Of a stretch of DNA of 64,000 bases, positions 1-11,088 are shown one piece after another. The notes beneath the pieces were generated by a model, which saw nothing but the letters and a program-made list of their open reading frames with translations, did no database searches and was not told where the DNA came from. A program made the position numbers and the translations under genes. Source of the stretch: Patiria pectinifera (lineage: Eukaryota > Echinodermata > Asteroidea > Valvatida > Asterinidae); assembly GCA_029964075.1 (NCBI GenBank), contig CM057141.1, forward strand, positions 1,984,001 to 2,048,000, written 5' to 3'. Position 1 is the first letter of the stretch. Every line of letters begins with the position of its first letter.

Positions 1-681
1 TAACGTGAGTAACCGTGGAATTGCCCCTATGTAGATACGTCATACTATTGGTCAAGTCCAATCAATCACAAGCCATTCAGTCTCAAGTCAAGTCACAAGC
101 TGTTGAAGTGAAATGGCCAAGGCATCCCTTGCAGTCTAGCCCTTTTCTGAATATAGCCTGAACTTCAGGGCCATGTTAGCATGGCTAATCTGGGGCCGAT
201 TTCACGAAGCTCTTTTTATCTCATGACTCATCTTAGGTCTTAAGACGAGTCCCCGCTCTGGGATCGGTCCTAGCTAAGACGCATCCTGAGACTGATTTCA
301 CTAAAGGCATCTTCAGTAAGATGCATCAAAATTTCCAATTTGAAGGCTGTTTCATGTTTGTGTTTACTGCTTGTCAAAACAGTTGTTGAAATGAAACGTG
401 CAAAACCAAATTTCCCGTGTGCATGCATAGAACACAAAATTTCACATCAAATTTTTTTGTGATGTTTTGTTCCCCAGTGCATCACTCTATGTCAAGAACC
501 CAAAGTATTCTTTTTTAAAAGTCGATTATGTTTTTTTTTTTAGATCGGAACAGATATTGCTCCCACTGAAATTTCCCATGCACATTATTTTGGGACATTT
601 CCTTTAATACACATGGACATTGTTATATGCGTATTTGGGAAGAGATAAGATTGTGCCTTTTTGTGTGTGCATTTTTGACAG
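1..681. other. BBS4 intron, upstream part
   Basis: Intronic DNA before the first BBS4 exon visible in the window. Positions 50-175 hold degenerate CAAGTC-type words, and 195-310 holds an imperfect palindrome with TCTTAGGTCTTAAGA at its centre. The rest is T-rich. I see no exon here. The pyrimidine tract and GACAG acceptor at 677-681 open the next exon. Confidence 0.6.
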
Positions 682-3600
682 GCCAAAGAGATGTTGAAGC
701 AAGCTATTCAGTTCAACCGCCACGACTTGTCCTATGTCATGCTGGCTAAGATCTATCTGATGGAAGGCGATATCCACATGGCCATTGATGTCTACAAGCG
801 AGCCATAGAGTAAGGGAATATCATAGAGCTATATTAAATTACTAGAGCGCTATCGCGCCATTCTGCGTGCGGAGACGCTTTGAAGCCGCCCTGACATTTT
901 TAATTTATGTGCGTGTTTGTAGAACATAATGAAATTAAATGAATTGAATTTTGAAAGTGTACTCTACATGCAACGCGCAAGTAGAACATACGCAAACAAC
1001 TTCAGCGAGTCATTGACGGTTCAAAAAAACGTGACAGCAAAAAGCATCTGCAGCGAATACGCGCACGCGTTGCACTGTTTGCGTAGAGCAAAATGAAATG
1101 CTCATTTGCTGATCGTGTGTTTCGGTTTTGGGCGTATCGGCTTCGATAACACACCGGTATGGAATACAAACGCAGATATGCAAATAGCCCTACAAAAGCC
1201 GTACACAATTTCTAGGTCTCCATAGGTTTGTGCACAAACGTGGATGCGCCCAGCAGGCATTACTTTGTACATGAAGTTAGCGCTTTAGTAATTTAATATA
1301 GCTGTATGGGGAATATCCATCTAATCGTGCAGACTGAGACCCTTTTCTTACTGCCCTTTTTACCATGCAAATTAGACAAATTTATTGACAAAATCTTGAC
1401 TGATCGAATTATTGTGTAGGGAGATTTTGAATATTTTGTTTTGCCCTCAGCGACGTATGTTATAAGCGCTGTAGACATTGTTTTCTGAGAGACTACAAGG
1501 AAAAATTCACCAGCTTACTCGGGTGGGACTTGAACCCACGACCTCCTGCTTGCTAGTGCAGATGGCTTACCACTCCACCACCAGCTTGCCAGGATCTTCT
1601 GGCAACTTTTGAATCTGATATAGCAGTGGGTACCACACGCAATTCTAGAAGATGGAATTTAGCATCCAGGAGATCTAAATACACAACATTTTGAGTTACT
1701 GATTGTTGTACTTGCTTCTATCCGCTCCGTTCACCAGCACCCCCTCACTTACCGGCAAAGAAGGAACAGTTGGGGGTGACCGACCGACGCCATCTTGCCT
1801 GACTGTAATTCATTTGCCGCGAAGCGTGGCCACTGCGTGTAGGCCTACATAGTACGAATCCCCTGGTGTAAGTGGGTCACACACAAGGAACGGTGTGCGT
1901 CAACCAGCTAAATGTCCTGCCCATGGGACGTCGTTGCTAGGTAAAAGGGCGCCCTCTTTCGTTGGCGCACGGAGCCCATAATATAAAAACTGTTGATTGC
2001 AGTGATGTGAAACATGGTTTTGTTTTTAGCCTTGATGGATGCATTGTCTAAGGTGCCATGCCTTCTTGTTTAATACCAGGTTTCAAGCTTCTAGGTTATT
2101 TCAAACACTACAGAAATTGTCTTTCTTGAATTGTGTGTCTGTGTTATTTCCAGGTTTTCTCCTGAGAATCCTGAGCTGTTGACAACACTTGGCTTGTTAT
2201 ATCTTCAGGTAACTATTTTGTTATTCATCCTGAATTGCAAAAAATAATTTCCATTAGGATGTCGTTTTTAATATGGCAAAGCCGTGAATGAGTGCGTGCA
2301 AGCGTTGATATGACGCACATGCACGTGCTATTGCTAGTACATGTATTCCTCGGTTCAGTGTGTGACATTGCGTAGTCGCAATCGGCTGGATGAGAACATG
2401 TCTCGGATGCTGATTTCGGGCGCAGTTCAAAACATGACTCAGCAGCTTTTGAATTGAAATCGAGATCGTAGAATATTGTTTTCTCGGAACATACAGCATT
2501 CACTGAGCTAAAACTTCATCGGGTTAATATTTGTTAAGCACCCTTCTTTAGATTTTGAACACTTTTGTTGCTTCAAAATCTAAGTAAGAAATATTTTCTT
2601 GGATGTCTTTTCTACTTTTGCTAATGAGAACTTCGACTTTTTTTTTTTACCTTTGACCTTCACAGATGAACCAAAACCAGCGAGCCTTTGAGCACCTTGG
2701 CAACGCTTTGACCTATGACCCGAGCAACGTCAAGGTCAGCTGTTGGCTTCTAATGCCTTTTCTTTACATAAGAGCTTTTCAAAATCCTGTCTTCGTCTCC
2801 GTCTTCGACTTAAGGATATTTTTAGGCTTCCAACTTCGGGGACTGCGGCTAAATGTTGGTGCATGTTCTGATTTAGGAACATCCAATTGTATGATATGAA
2901 GCAACATATGTTAGAATATTTCCATCTGGTTTGTTTCTTGGTGGGTTAAAAGTTGGAGATAGGCTGAATTCGTAGATAAAGAAAAAAGGTTTAAAAAGTC
3001 CTGTGGCTTTCAAGGGAATATACAATATTTGCTTTTGCTGTAATTTTCAGAGATGGATGGATATGGGGGGTTAGTATTTCATAGCAAATATTGTTGCACT
3101 GACTTGTTTGGCATTTTGGGTTCGTAGATGCTGGAAAAACCAAGATAATCAATCAAATTTAGTCTGGTTCCCTAACCCCACTTAAAATGAAATGAAGCAA
3201 TTTATAGACGTTGTAGAATTGTAAGGTCAGGGAATCAGTCTAGCTGGCTTGTACCCGTTCGTAGGTGTTTACTGGATTGCAAGCAAATTCGGACTAACTA
3301 AATATTATGAATTGGGAGCAGTATTTGGAAAAAAGCCAGTTTTTTTCCAACGCTGGTCAGCTGACCAGTGTTGGAAATTGATACAAAATTACCACTTTTC
3401 TTGAAAATGACAGCACACCAGGTGCCATGATTTTACAGGACGCTTTAGACTGTCATTCACTAATTACAGTCCCGTAAGGTATTTCATGATAATTTGGTAT
3501 TTTTTTTTTAATATTGCAAATGTTGTATTTTCCCGTAATATCTCTTATTTTATAAACAAGAGTCTGAACTGCCAGCACACCACTATAGACTGAGCCAACC

Positions 3601-6600
3601 GGTCCATAGCAGGTTACTGTCCTGCTGGTACCTATTTATGCTCCTGGGTGGAGAGAGGCAAGTTGGGGTGAAGTGGCTTGCCCAAGGACACAACATATGG
3701 CCAGCAACTGGATTTGAACCCTCACCCTCTGAGCATGAATCACGAACCCAACCACTAGGCCACAGTCGCCTGTTTTTAACATGTAGGATCTAACTTGTAT
3801 CTGCCAAACTTTACCATCTTTATTTCTTGCTATGTCTTGACCAGGCTATTCTAGCTGCCGGCAGTATGATGCAGCAACACAACGACTACGATGTGGCTCT
3901 CACTAAGTACCGCATAGCGGCTGCAGCCGTCCCCGAGAGCGCCCCCCTCTGGAACAATATCGGCATGTGCTTCTTTGGCAGGAAGAAATATGTCGCTGTA
4001 AGTATTTGCTCAAAGAAGCAGGGGGTCTACATGTTAGTGACAAGTTCGATTCAGGACCATTGTATGATTTGTGGTTGAATTGTGATCGGAACGTCGAGTT
4101 TATACCTCTGGTTCTTTTCAGAACCATGCTCCTAGTTGAGAAATTATTCCCACATGGTGTTTCAGCAAACCTTCCACTCATTTTTCCTGCAAAGTCTGAT
4201 TTTAAATTTCAACAAATTTGATGAAAACGGCATCAAGACATCTGCATTGCGAGGGCAATTTTAATCTGTTGTAACAGTCGTCAGTGCACAGATTGTATGG
4301 TAGACGCCCGGATTGGACATGAAGTGTATTGTGCATATGTACATGTTTCATCTCTGCATTGTGTGAACTTTTTCATTGCTACTTCCCATAGTAGAGAAAG
4401 TAACTAAACACTTGACATCGTTGTTTTTTTGTCGTAGGCCATAAGCTGCCTGAAGAGGGCTGGCTACCTTGCGTCCTTCGACTGGCGTATCTTGTACAAC
4501 CTGGGTCTGGTCCATCTGACCATGCAGCAGTACGCGTCTGCGTTCCACTTCCTCAGTGCGGCCATCAATCTCAAACCAAAGATGGGACAGCTCTTCATGC
4601 TTCTTGCAGGTCAGTTTGGACAAAAAACCTAAAATTAATCTGGTTACCATAAAGGACTCTGTGCACAAGTCCTCCTCCCCCCAAAATGCGAGAGGATTCT
4701 GTAGGCTCTTTGAAAAACATTGCTGTCATTCTCCTGGCTTTCATGCCAATGACAGTACTGTTTAACTGTCAAGTCCTCACAAGTCCACCTCAAGTCATTG
4801 AGTCTTACAGGTAATATTAAAACATATGCAAACTAAAAAACCTACCAAATTATTATGAAATACCTTAACCCTCTGAGTAATTAAGAGGTCACCAATGGTC
4901 CAAATGTTTGTATCTCACCTCCTTGCATTCTGTGTATAAAACAATGGGGGTCTTGACCAATATTGACCCAAGTAATAACCAGGCTGACAATGCATGTTTC
5001 CACAGGAGGGTTAATTGACTATAATTGAATAATAGTCTCAAGCATCCTGTGAAATCATGGCACTTGGTGTGCTGTCATTTTCAAGAAAAGTGGAAATTTT
5101 GTATCAGTTTCCAACGATAGGCCCACAATACTTGTTTTCAAATACTGCCCCCAATTTACCAAATTTAGTTAGTCCACATTTTGTTTGCAATCGGTTACAC
5201 ATCCGTGAACGGGTGCAAACCAGCTAGTCTGGTTCCCTGACCTGACAATTCCCTGACGTCTATAAATTGCTCCGTTTCGTCTGAAGAAGGGTTAGGGAAC
5301 CAGACTACTAGAACAGCATTTGTTTCTTGGTTTTTCCAGCATCTATGGTGAAAACTTCTTGCTCGGTGAAGTGGGAACATATTTAATAAAACGTCTGATT
5401 ACTCAAATTTTGGATGTGTAATGTTTTCATTGTATATTTCTCATTTATTTTGTTTCTTTAGTTGCCCTGACACATCTTGATGACATAGACAACGCCAAGC
5501 AGGCATATGAACAGGCTCTGCAACTGGATTCGTAAGTAACTTGAGATTTCATTTCTTACTCTTTAACCTCATAAAATGCAAAGAGTCAAATATATCTTGT
5601 TTTTGTACAACTAACAAGTTGCAAGCTATAAAACAATAGCTCATTCTTTGTATTTGAACAAAAGGGGGACATGAAAACCTATGTAAAGTACAGGGTGAGT
5701 AAAAAAAAAACACCCAAATGTTGGGACCATTGTTTTAAGGAAGTTCTTCATATAGCACTTTCATAATCTAGGATATAAAAGCCCAATTCATAAGCTTTCT
5801 TTTAGTACAAGAATTGTTCAAATCACTCATGTTCTTTTCAAGTTACGGAATTTTAAACACAACTACCGTTTTAGGGTTCTGTCCACGGATCACAAAAAAG
5901 TTAAGTGTTCTTTCAGCAAAGTGAAAAGAAATCACTTACGGATGTGTGTGAATTGTTTTCGTTTTGCTGAAAGAACGCACACCTTTTTTTGGACAGAACC
6001 TTAAAACGGTGGTGGTGTTTAAAATTCTGTAACTTGAAAAGTACATGAGTGATTTGAATGATTCTTGTACTAAAAAAAGCTTATGAATTGCGCTTTCATA
6101 TCCTAGATTTTGAAAGTGCTACATGCAGAACTTCAATACAACAATAGTCCCGACATTTGGGTTTCGTTTTTTTTTACTCACCCTTTACAGTGATTTGGCT
6201 GTACAATTCTGAATCTATACTTCAAAACCAGTTCGATTTTTGCAGGATGCTAAATAATTTAGGGATAACATAAAGAAAAAAGGAAAACTGAAGCATGCCA
6301 CTGTTCCTACAGTTATAGAAAGCCATATCTGAAATACATGTAGGTTAAATTGTAAACTACAAAAAAATTGTGTTTAATTTGTTTGTATTTATAATGTCTC
6401 CATTCGTAGGAAAGATGTCAGCATTCTTCTGAACTTCTCCCTATTTTTGTACAACCTTGGCGATCGTAAAACGGCTACAAAACACTTCATCGCTCTTGAG
6501 CAGAGCATGCAGAAATTGAAGGACACGGGAGCTGCCGATCTGGATGCTGAGGTAATGTTGCTGTGGGTGGTTTGATCTGATTGTAAATTGTTTGACAACC

Positions 6601-7555
6601 AGTGATAAAGGTTTCAGTAAGTGTGATCGCGGACCATTGTAGTGGTTGATTTGAGCCTTAACATGTGAGCTAACAAACTGGTGCAAAGCATGGTGTAAAC
6701 AAATCGTGGTCGAACTACAGTCAAATGTCATCACTCATTCATTACTGCCTGCTGTATGGGCCCCTTGCACAAGTACCCTCTTCAAGAAAAGGAGAGTTGG
6801 GCAAGACTCCTGGAGAGACATTCAAACTCTTTGCCGATGAAGCCTGATGCTCACACGATGATGCTGTGGGTTTGTGCACGTAAAAAAGATATACTGTGGA
6901 AGGCTGCCATAAGGAACATTGCAGGATCCACAGACAATGTTCGTAATAGTGATCGTTCGGTATAGCGATTTTAAGCTGCCTGTGCTCCGGTACTCACTTT
7001 TCAATAAATGGCGCCCTTCACCCTGCATGCCCTGGTAGTTACTGAAAGACAACGTCGAACACGTGCCAACTATTGAATTATGTAATTACACAGTTTTGAG
7101 CTTACTACCTACATCGATGGGTGGCTTTCCCCTTCAATGCCTTGGGGAAATAATAGCCACTTGTCACTCTTCTGTTGACGTTTTTCAACAACAATGTTCG
7201 GTTGGTTTTGTACACAAAAATTGGGAGCTCGGTATAGCAGAATGTTCGGTATAGCGGCGTTCCACTGTAATTAGTCGTGCGTACTTCAATAAGTCATTTT
7301 ACCTTTGTCTAACAGCTGATGGACACAGCCGGCAAACTCGGACCTGCTTTGCAAGTCGGAGAGAGCCTGGTGTGGAAAGACAAGGCCAACCAGCCATCAA
7401 CGTCGCCCTCTGCACCCCTACCAGCCCCACCGCCTTACATGGATACATCAACCGAGGCCCTGGCGAATGCCCCTACACCTCCGACCCACGACCCGGCGGC
7501 ATCGGAGCAGAACAGCAACACGAGGAGTGACAGGGTGGCGGTACCGTCTCAGTGA
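682..7555 (+). CDS. BBS4: Bardet-Biedl syndrome 4 protein (BBSome TPR subunit), 3' part
   Basis: BBS4 is a tetratricopeptide-repeat subunit of the BBSome, the coat complex that carries membrane proteins into and out of cilia, and it also works at centriolar satellites. Eight exons are seen: 682-809, 2154-2208, 2666-2734, 3845-3997, 4438-4609, 5462-5531, 6410-6551 and 7316-7555. All have AG/GT borders, phases agree at every join, and the sum is 1029 nt (342 residues plus TGA). Helical TPR pairs run through almost all of it. Segments such as [47 protein letters not shown] and LQVGESLVW match the family closely. The last exon is a Pro/Ser/Thr-rich tail without TPRs, as in vertebrate BBS4. About 170 N-terminal residues must lie upstream of the window. 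The introns hold many MITEs and SINEs. The assignment is secure. Confidence 0.96.
1512..1589 (-). repeat. tRNA-derived SINE head, family 1
   Basis: Read on the minus strand this is tRNA-like: a TGGTGGAGTGGTAAG A-box region and a GGTTCAAGTCC B box (1526-1536). It lies in a BBS4 intron. A close relative is at 33131-33192 on the plus strand, sharing CTAG.AAGCAGG.GGTCGTGG before the B box. It is not a functional tRNA, because the acceptor-stem halves do not pair convincingly. Confidence 0.65.
1722..1985 (+). repeat. Dispersed repeat, copy 1 (other copy 17277-17515)
   Basis: A block of about 250 bp that starts near TATCCGCTC.GTTCAC and ends near GGCGCACGGAGC. It is found again in the same orientation in ACP7 intron 3. 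Both contain GTTGGGGGTGACCGA and GACGTCGTTGCTAGG. The two copies differ by small insertions and point changes. I cannot assign it to a known class. Confidence 0.75.
2300..2577 (+). repeat. Dispersed repeat shared with 29905-30095
   Basis: Intronic block including GCAATCGGCTG.ATGAGAA, GCTGATTTCGGG and AGCTAAAACTTCATC.GGTTA. All these recur in the same order in KDSR intron 6. The copies differ by several percent and by short deletions. No terminal repeats are evident. Confidence 0.7.
3014..3534 (+). mobile_element. MITE, GGGAATATAC family, copy 1
   Basis: A 520-bp non-coding element starting GGGAATATACAATATTTGC and ending GCAAATGTTGTATTTTCCC, which are inverted terminal repeats. A smaller internal palindrome, GCTGGTCAGCTGACCAG, sits near 3352-3368. 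Related copies are at 9176-9697 (same orientation), 4820-5345 and 21238-21755 (inverted). The cleanest copy is bounded by TTAA, which suggests a TTAA-target class (Kolobok or piggyBac type); that class is inferred. Confidence 0.8.
3598..3770 (-). repeat. tRNA-derived SINE, family 2, short copy
   Basis: On the minus strand it begins with a TGGCCTAGTGGTTGG A box and has a GGTTCAAATCC B box near 3711. A body follows with CTTGGGCAAGCCACTTCA and TGCCTCTCTCCACCCAGGAG. Longer copies of the family are at 15078-15352, 16503-16781 and 39742-40022. This copy lacks the distal body ending AAACGCCGGCCTGATGGGCC. Confidence 0.8.
4820..5345 (-). mobile_element. MITE, GGGAATATAC family, inverted copy in BBS4
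   Basis: Reverse-orientation relative of the element at 3014-3534, recognised by CATCCTGTGAAATCATGGCAC, TTTTCAAGAAAAGTGG and GGTTCCCTGACCTGACAAT. Its ends are worn. It is interrupted at 4865-5014 by another small inverted-repeat insertion. It lies in the intron between the exons 4438-4609 and 5462-5531. Confidence 0.75.
4865..5014. mobile_element. Small MITE nested in the 4820-5345 MITE
   Basis: A 150-bp insertion that starts TTAACCCTCT and ends GGAGGGTTAA, with TTAA at both edges. The sister copy at 21238-21755 runs straight through this point, which shows that the block is an insertion. It contains no coding potential. Confidence 0.65.
5689..6190. mobile_element. Long-hairpin MITE, CAGGGTGAGTAAA family, copy 1
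   Basis: Nearly the whole 500 bp folds back on itself. The left half from CAGGGTGAGTAAAA through GTTCTGTCC is mirrored by GGACAGAACC through TTTTACTCACCC. The two arms meet near 5900-5950 around the AAAGAAATCACTTACGG loop. A second full copy at 60704-61217 has clean TA flanks. It is in a BBS4 intron; a transcript through it would form a long double-stranded stem. Confidence 0.85.
6552..7315 (+). other. Last BBS4 intron
   Basis: No exon or complete mobile element is seen. GTTCGGTATAGCG-type words recur at 6954-6966, 7230-7240 and 7243-7256, and small repeat debris is likely. The reading frames that cross it have no similarity that I recognise. Confidence 0.5.
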
Positions 7556-7685
7556 GCGAGTCAACAAATTGAGGGTTCATTTAAGCATCATGTTAAGTGA
7601 AACGTTAGTTCGAGTGATTCTAGAATTTTGACCTGGTTTATTATTATGCACAGCAAGTGTTATTAAATAGTACCAAAATTGCATA

Positions 7686-8096
7686 TACAGGGTGGATAAA
7701 AAAACCAAAAAAACGAGATATCATTGCTAATTGGAACAGAAGTAGGGCACATGTGAATCAAAGGGAGCTATCCTCTGTTAGGGTTGAATCTCCTCTTTAA
7801 AATGACACTTTTCATGGTGAAATCTCTTTTTTCCCCACCTGCCTTGATTGGCAACCATAGCCTTTCACTCTGTGACAAATGACACCGCAAGACCCACAAT
7901 TGAAAAATGGCGCAATTCTCTAAATAGACGCTTTCATAAAATTGGTCACTGCTCAGTCAACCGTGAATGTAATGACGTGTCATTTTAAAGGGAGATTCAA
8001 CCCTAACACAGGATATCTCCCTTTGCTTCACATGTGCACTGCTTCTGTTCCAATTTGCAATAATATCTCGGTTTCGTTTTTTTTTTTCACCCTGTA
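7686..8096. mobile_element. Long-hairpin MITE, CAGGGTGGATAAA type
   Basis: A 411-bp element bounded by TA (7686-7687 and 8095-8096) with terminal CAGGGTGGATAAAA and TTTTTTTTCACCCTG. Long internal arms pair (AGGGAG.TATCC.CTGTTAGGGTTGAATCTC against the reverse near 7990-8025). It lies within the probable BBS4 3' untranslated region. It shares the CAGGGTG tip and TA target with the family at 5689 and 60704, but not their interior. Confidence 0.8.
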
Positions 8097-8548
8097 GAGC
8101 ACTTTAACAGAAATTTTGCAGTACTACTTGAGCATAGTTGGGTCAAAATGCACCCGGGATGCCGGAAAAATGTCACAGTACGCCACGTTAGGGAACTCCT
8201 CTGAAAGCACATCAGTGCATTGTTTTACTGTTATGCCCTCTCATTGTGCTTAGATTTCTAAATGTATATTTATAGGTCTCTCTCAAATGACGTCACTTCC
8301 TACAGATTGTCGCGTGCATCAACATTTTGGATGTCAAATTTTTGTGACGCGCATCGGCTGCACTGTATTTCGAAGAAATTTCGAGCAACACATGCGCATA
8401 TTTTGAACATTTTTCACACTGCGCGTAGTCGCACCTGATGGCGTTAAATACACTATACAAGAGAGGGCGCTTTTGAACCACTTCACAACCGCTTTTGAAC
8501 CACTTCATTGAGATATATCATCTCAATGAAGCCAAGGTCGGTCATTGC

Positions 8549-8645
8549 AAAAATGATGAAGACATGGGACTGAGAAACATTTCCGACTTTGTTAGGAAAT
8601 ACTAAGAAAATTTCCTTGACTCTCCATAGACTTGCACAACCTTTG
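8549..8645 (+). repeat. Dispersed repeat shared with 14597-14697
   Basis: A block with GGGACTGAGAAA.ATTTCC and TTGACTCTCCATAGACTT is present here and just upstream of ACP7 at 14597-14697, in the same orientation. Neither copy shows clear ends. The two flank the large transposon at 10146-14240 but are too far from it to be target duplications. Confidence 0.6.
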
Positions 8646-9175
8646 AAGTTGTGTCAGGTTTGCAACATTTTATTCAAGTTATGTTAACAAAATACATGTA
8701 ATAAGTTTGCTTTGATTATGTGTATTTCCAGATACCATTGCAGTGTGTATATTTTCAGGGTATTGTGCAATGACTGGATCTGCCCACATTTGTGGGAATT
8801 TGAAAGTGTTCAGTTGTGTTTTGTTTGATGTTTCATTTATGATATAACTTCTTGAAAACAAATTCCTCACTATGAATGTACATATGAAGTTAAATAATGT
8901 GAATAAAATTTAGTGGAAATCTGAAAATGTGTCATTTAAGTATTATTTTGCCCAGCAGTGGAGTTTTCAGTTTTGTTGGAGGTTGCAGTTTATAGTGTTC
9001 GAAATACATGAGTTGGTAAAAGTAAAAGAATATGAGTAAATGAATCTAGGGAAACGAAATGGAGTGGTCCGAATACCCCCCCCCCAAAAAAAATAAAGCG
9101 GGGCCAGAAAAATACCCCTGGCATCAAATGAGTTGGTCCAATAAGGCTCTATCCCCCACCAGACTTGTGGAGATG

Positions 9176-9697
9176 TTAAAGGGAATATACGTCATTTTCT
9201 TTTGCTGTAATTTTCAGAAATGGATGGAATTGGGGGGTTGGAAATATATAGCAAATATAGTTACACTGACTTTTTTGAGGTTTTGGGTTCGAAAATGCTA
9301 TAAAAACCAAGAAAAACAATCATTTTCCTGTAGTCTGGTTCCCTGACTCCATATAAGAAGAAACAGAGCAGTTTACATACATTGGGGAATTGTAAGGTCA
9401 GGGAACCAGTCTAGCTGGCTCGTACTTGTTCATAGGTTTGTAATCTATTGCAAACAAGTGTGATGGTCGATTGGGGCCAGTATTTGAAAAAAAGCCAGTT
9501 TTTTCCAACGCTGATCGGCCAATCAGCATTGGAAATTGATACAAAAATACCACTTTTCTTGAAATTGACAGTATACCAGGTGCCATGATTTTACAGGATG
9601 CTTTACACTGTCATTCACTAACAGTCCAGCAAGGTATTTCAAAATGATTTGGTAGTTTTATTTTTTGATGTTTGCAAATGTTGTATTTTCCCTTTAA
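9176..9697 (+). mobile_element. MITE, GGGAATATAC family, copy with TTAA flanks
   Basis: The best-preserved ends of this family: TTAAAGGGAATATAC at 9176 and TTTTCCCTTTAA ending at 9697. The outermost TTAA on each side is probably the target-site duplication. The interior matches the copy at 3014-3534 (GTCTGGTTCCCT, GCCAGTTTTTTCCAACGCTG, GGTGCCATGATTTTACAGGA). It is in the BBS4-ACP7 intergenic region. Confidence 0.8.
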
Positions 9698-10145
9698 GAC
9701 CATTTGTTTAGGAACTCTTGCTCAAATATTGGTACATATTTTGCTTCATAAATATTAACTACTGTGAGTAAGATGTGAGGCAAACGTTCAGACTTCGTTC
9801 ATATGGTTTTGACGTTAACAAATAATATTCTTGAGCAAGAGACGAACCCGGAACGAAGCCGAGGTTTGGACTTATCATGCCAGCAATAACAATGAACGAT
9901 AGGGGGCGGGCGTCAAATTATGAAGCGAGCAACTTTTCAAGTTTTCAACTTTTCAACAATTGAGGGCGGTATTTAAACCAAATAACGTCTCAAGCAATGT
10001 TGATGTTGACAGTTGAGCTGCCTATGAGGCACTTATAAAATTTAGGTAAATTAGCACTTATCTCATTTTGTATCTTGACTTTAGCTGTATAAATATGTAG
10101 ATAATGATTAATGTATCTGTTTTGTACTGTGACATATTTATAAAA
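9698..10145. other. Intergenic, no recognised feature
   Basis: AT-rich DNA between a MITE and the large transposon. I see no coding region or repeat ends. It ends in TTATAAAA, whose last AAAA is probably part of the target site of the next element. Confidence 0.6.
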
Positions 10146-11088
10146 GGGTCATTCCGTGTCAAATCAACACGCTTTTGGACCCGACCCTCACAGATTGAAA
10201 CAATATTTGGTGTGATGATTGGCCTATATGAGAAACCCCCAGAACTGAATTTTTTTTGTAAATTGACTCGTTAGTTTTTGAGATACGGGTCAACGAACTT
10301 TTGACTAATTAGCATGACCTCCGAACTTTAAATACTTGTATCTCAAAAACTATAGCGCCTACAAAGCCAAGTTGTACATCATATTAAAGTTCTTTGAATG
10401 GCCTCCATTTCATAAAATAAAACCAAAATCGTAGCATGAAGTGCAGAGAAAATGCGTAAAAAAATGACCTTTGACCTCGAATTACAAAAAACAATATGCT
10501 TCAAATTTTGTAATTTTTTTTCAAATGTTAGTTCATGATGTCAGCAACAATCTTAAAAAAAAATTGGGATGGGCGCTCTGAAAGTTTTTAAGTTATGATT
10601 TTTTGAAGAAAGCCTGTCCATGAAAAAGTATGCATAATATTAAATGAACATGTACATGTACATAACATGTAAAATGTACAGGTATACTTGTACTGTGTAC
10701 ATGTACATGTACACATTTTACCTGTGCATCATGTTTGCCCTTTACAACCGTATAGTCTCAACTCATGTAAATAGGCTGCATCTCCCTACCTCTAGACAGT
10801 ATTGTGTGCTTTTATGCAGTTTAAGATTAGATGGGCAAGTTTCAATCAAATTCAACAAAAACCCCAAAGTGTATTACTTGGTGTCACAAAGCTTTAACTA
10901 TTGACACTGACCAGAGCAATACAACACTGATTAAGTCTTTCATTTGGACCAGTGATTGTCTCTTTATGGCCTTGGAAAAGAAAACAATGGATGTTTGGTA
11001 TATGGAGAAATCTTAACACCTGTGCATTTGTGCACAGTTTGGTCCATCAGTTAGTCAGTATAGTGGTTAGAGTGCTCAGAAGTACAGC

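Larger units (their letters stand above)
2735..3844 (+). other. BBS4 intron between exons 2666-2734 and 3845-3997
   Basis: Apart from the MITE at 3014-3534 and the SINE at 3598-3770, this intron shows nothing recognisable. The exon on each side joins in phase 0 (ending VK, starting AILAAG), so no exon is missing inside it. Confidence 0.7.
7556..8907 (+). other. Probable BBS4 3' UTR
   Basis: After the BBS4 stop there is no further reading frame of note. The first good poly(A) signal in this strand is AATAAA at 8902-8907 in an AT-rich setting. If it is used, the 3' UTR is about 1.35 kb long and includes the hairpin MITE at 7686-8096. The end point is inferred. Confidence 0.45.

Noticed and set aside
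9059..9346. A 95-codon frame starting in a C-rich tract
   Set aside because: Most of it is the 9176-9697 MITE read as protein.
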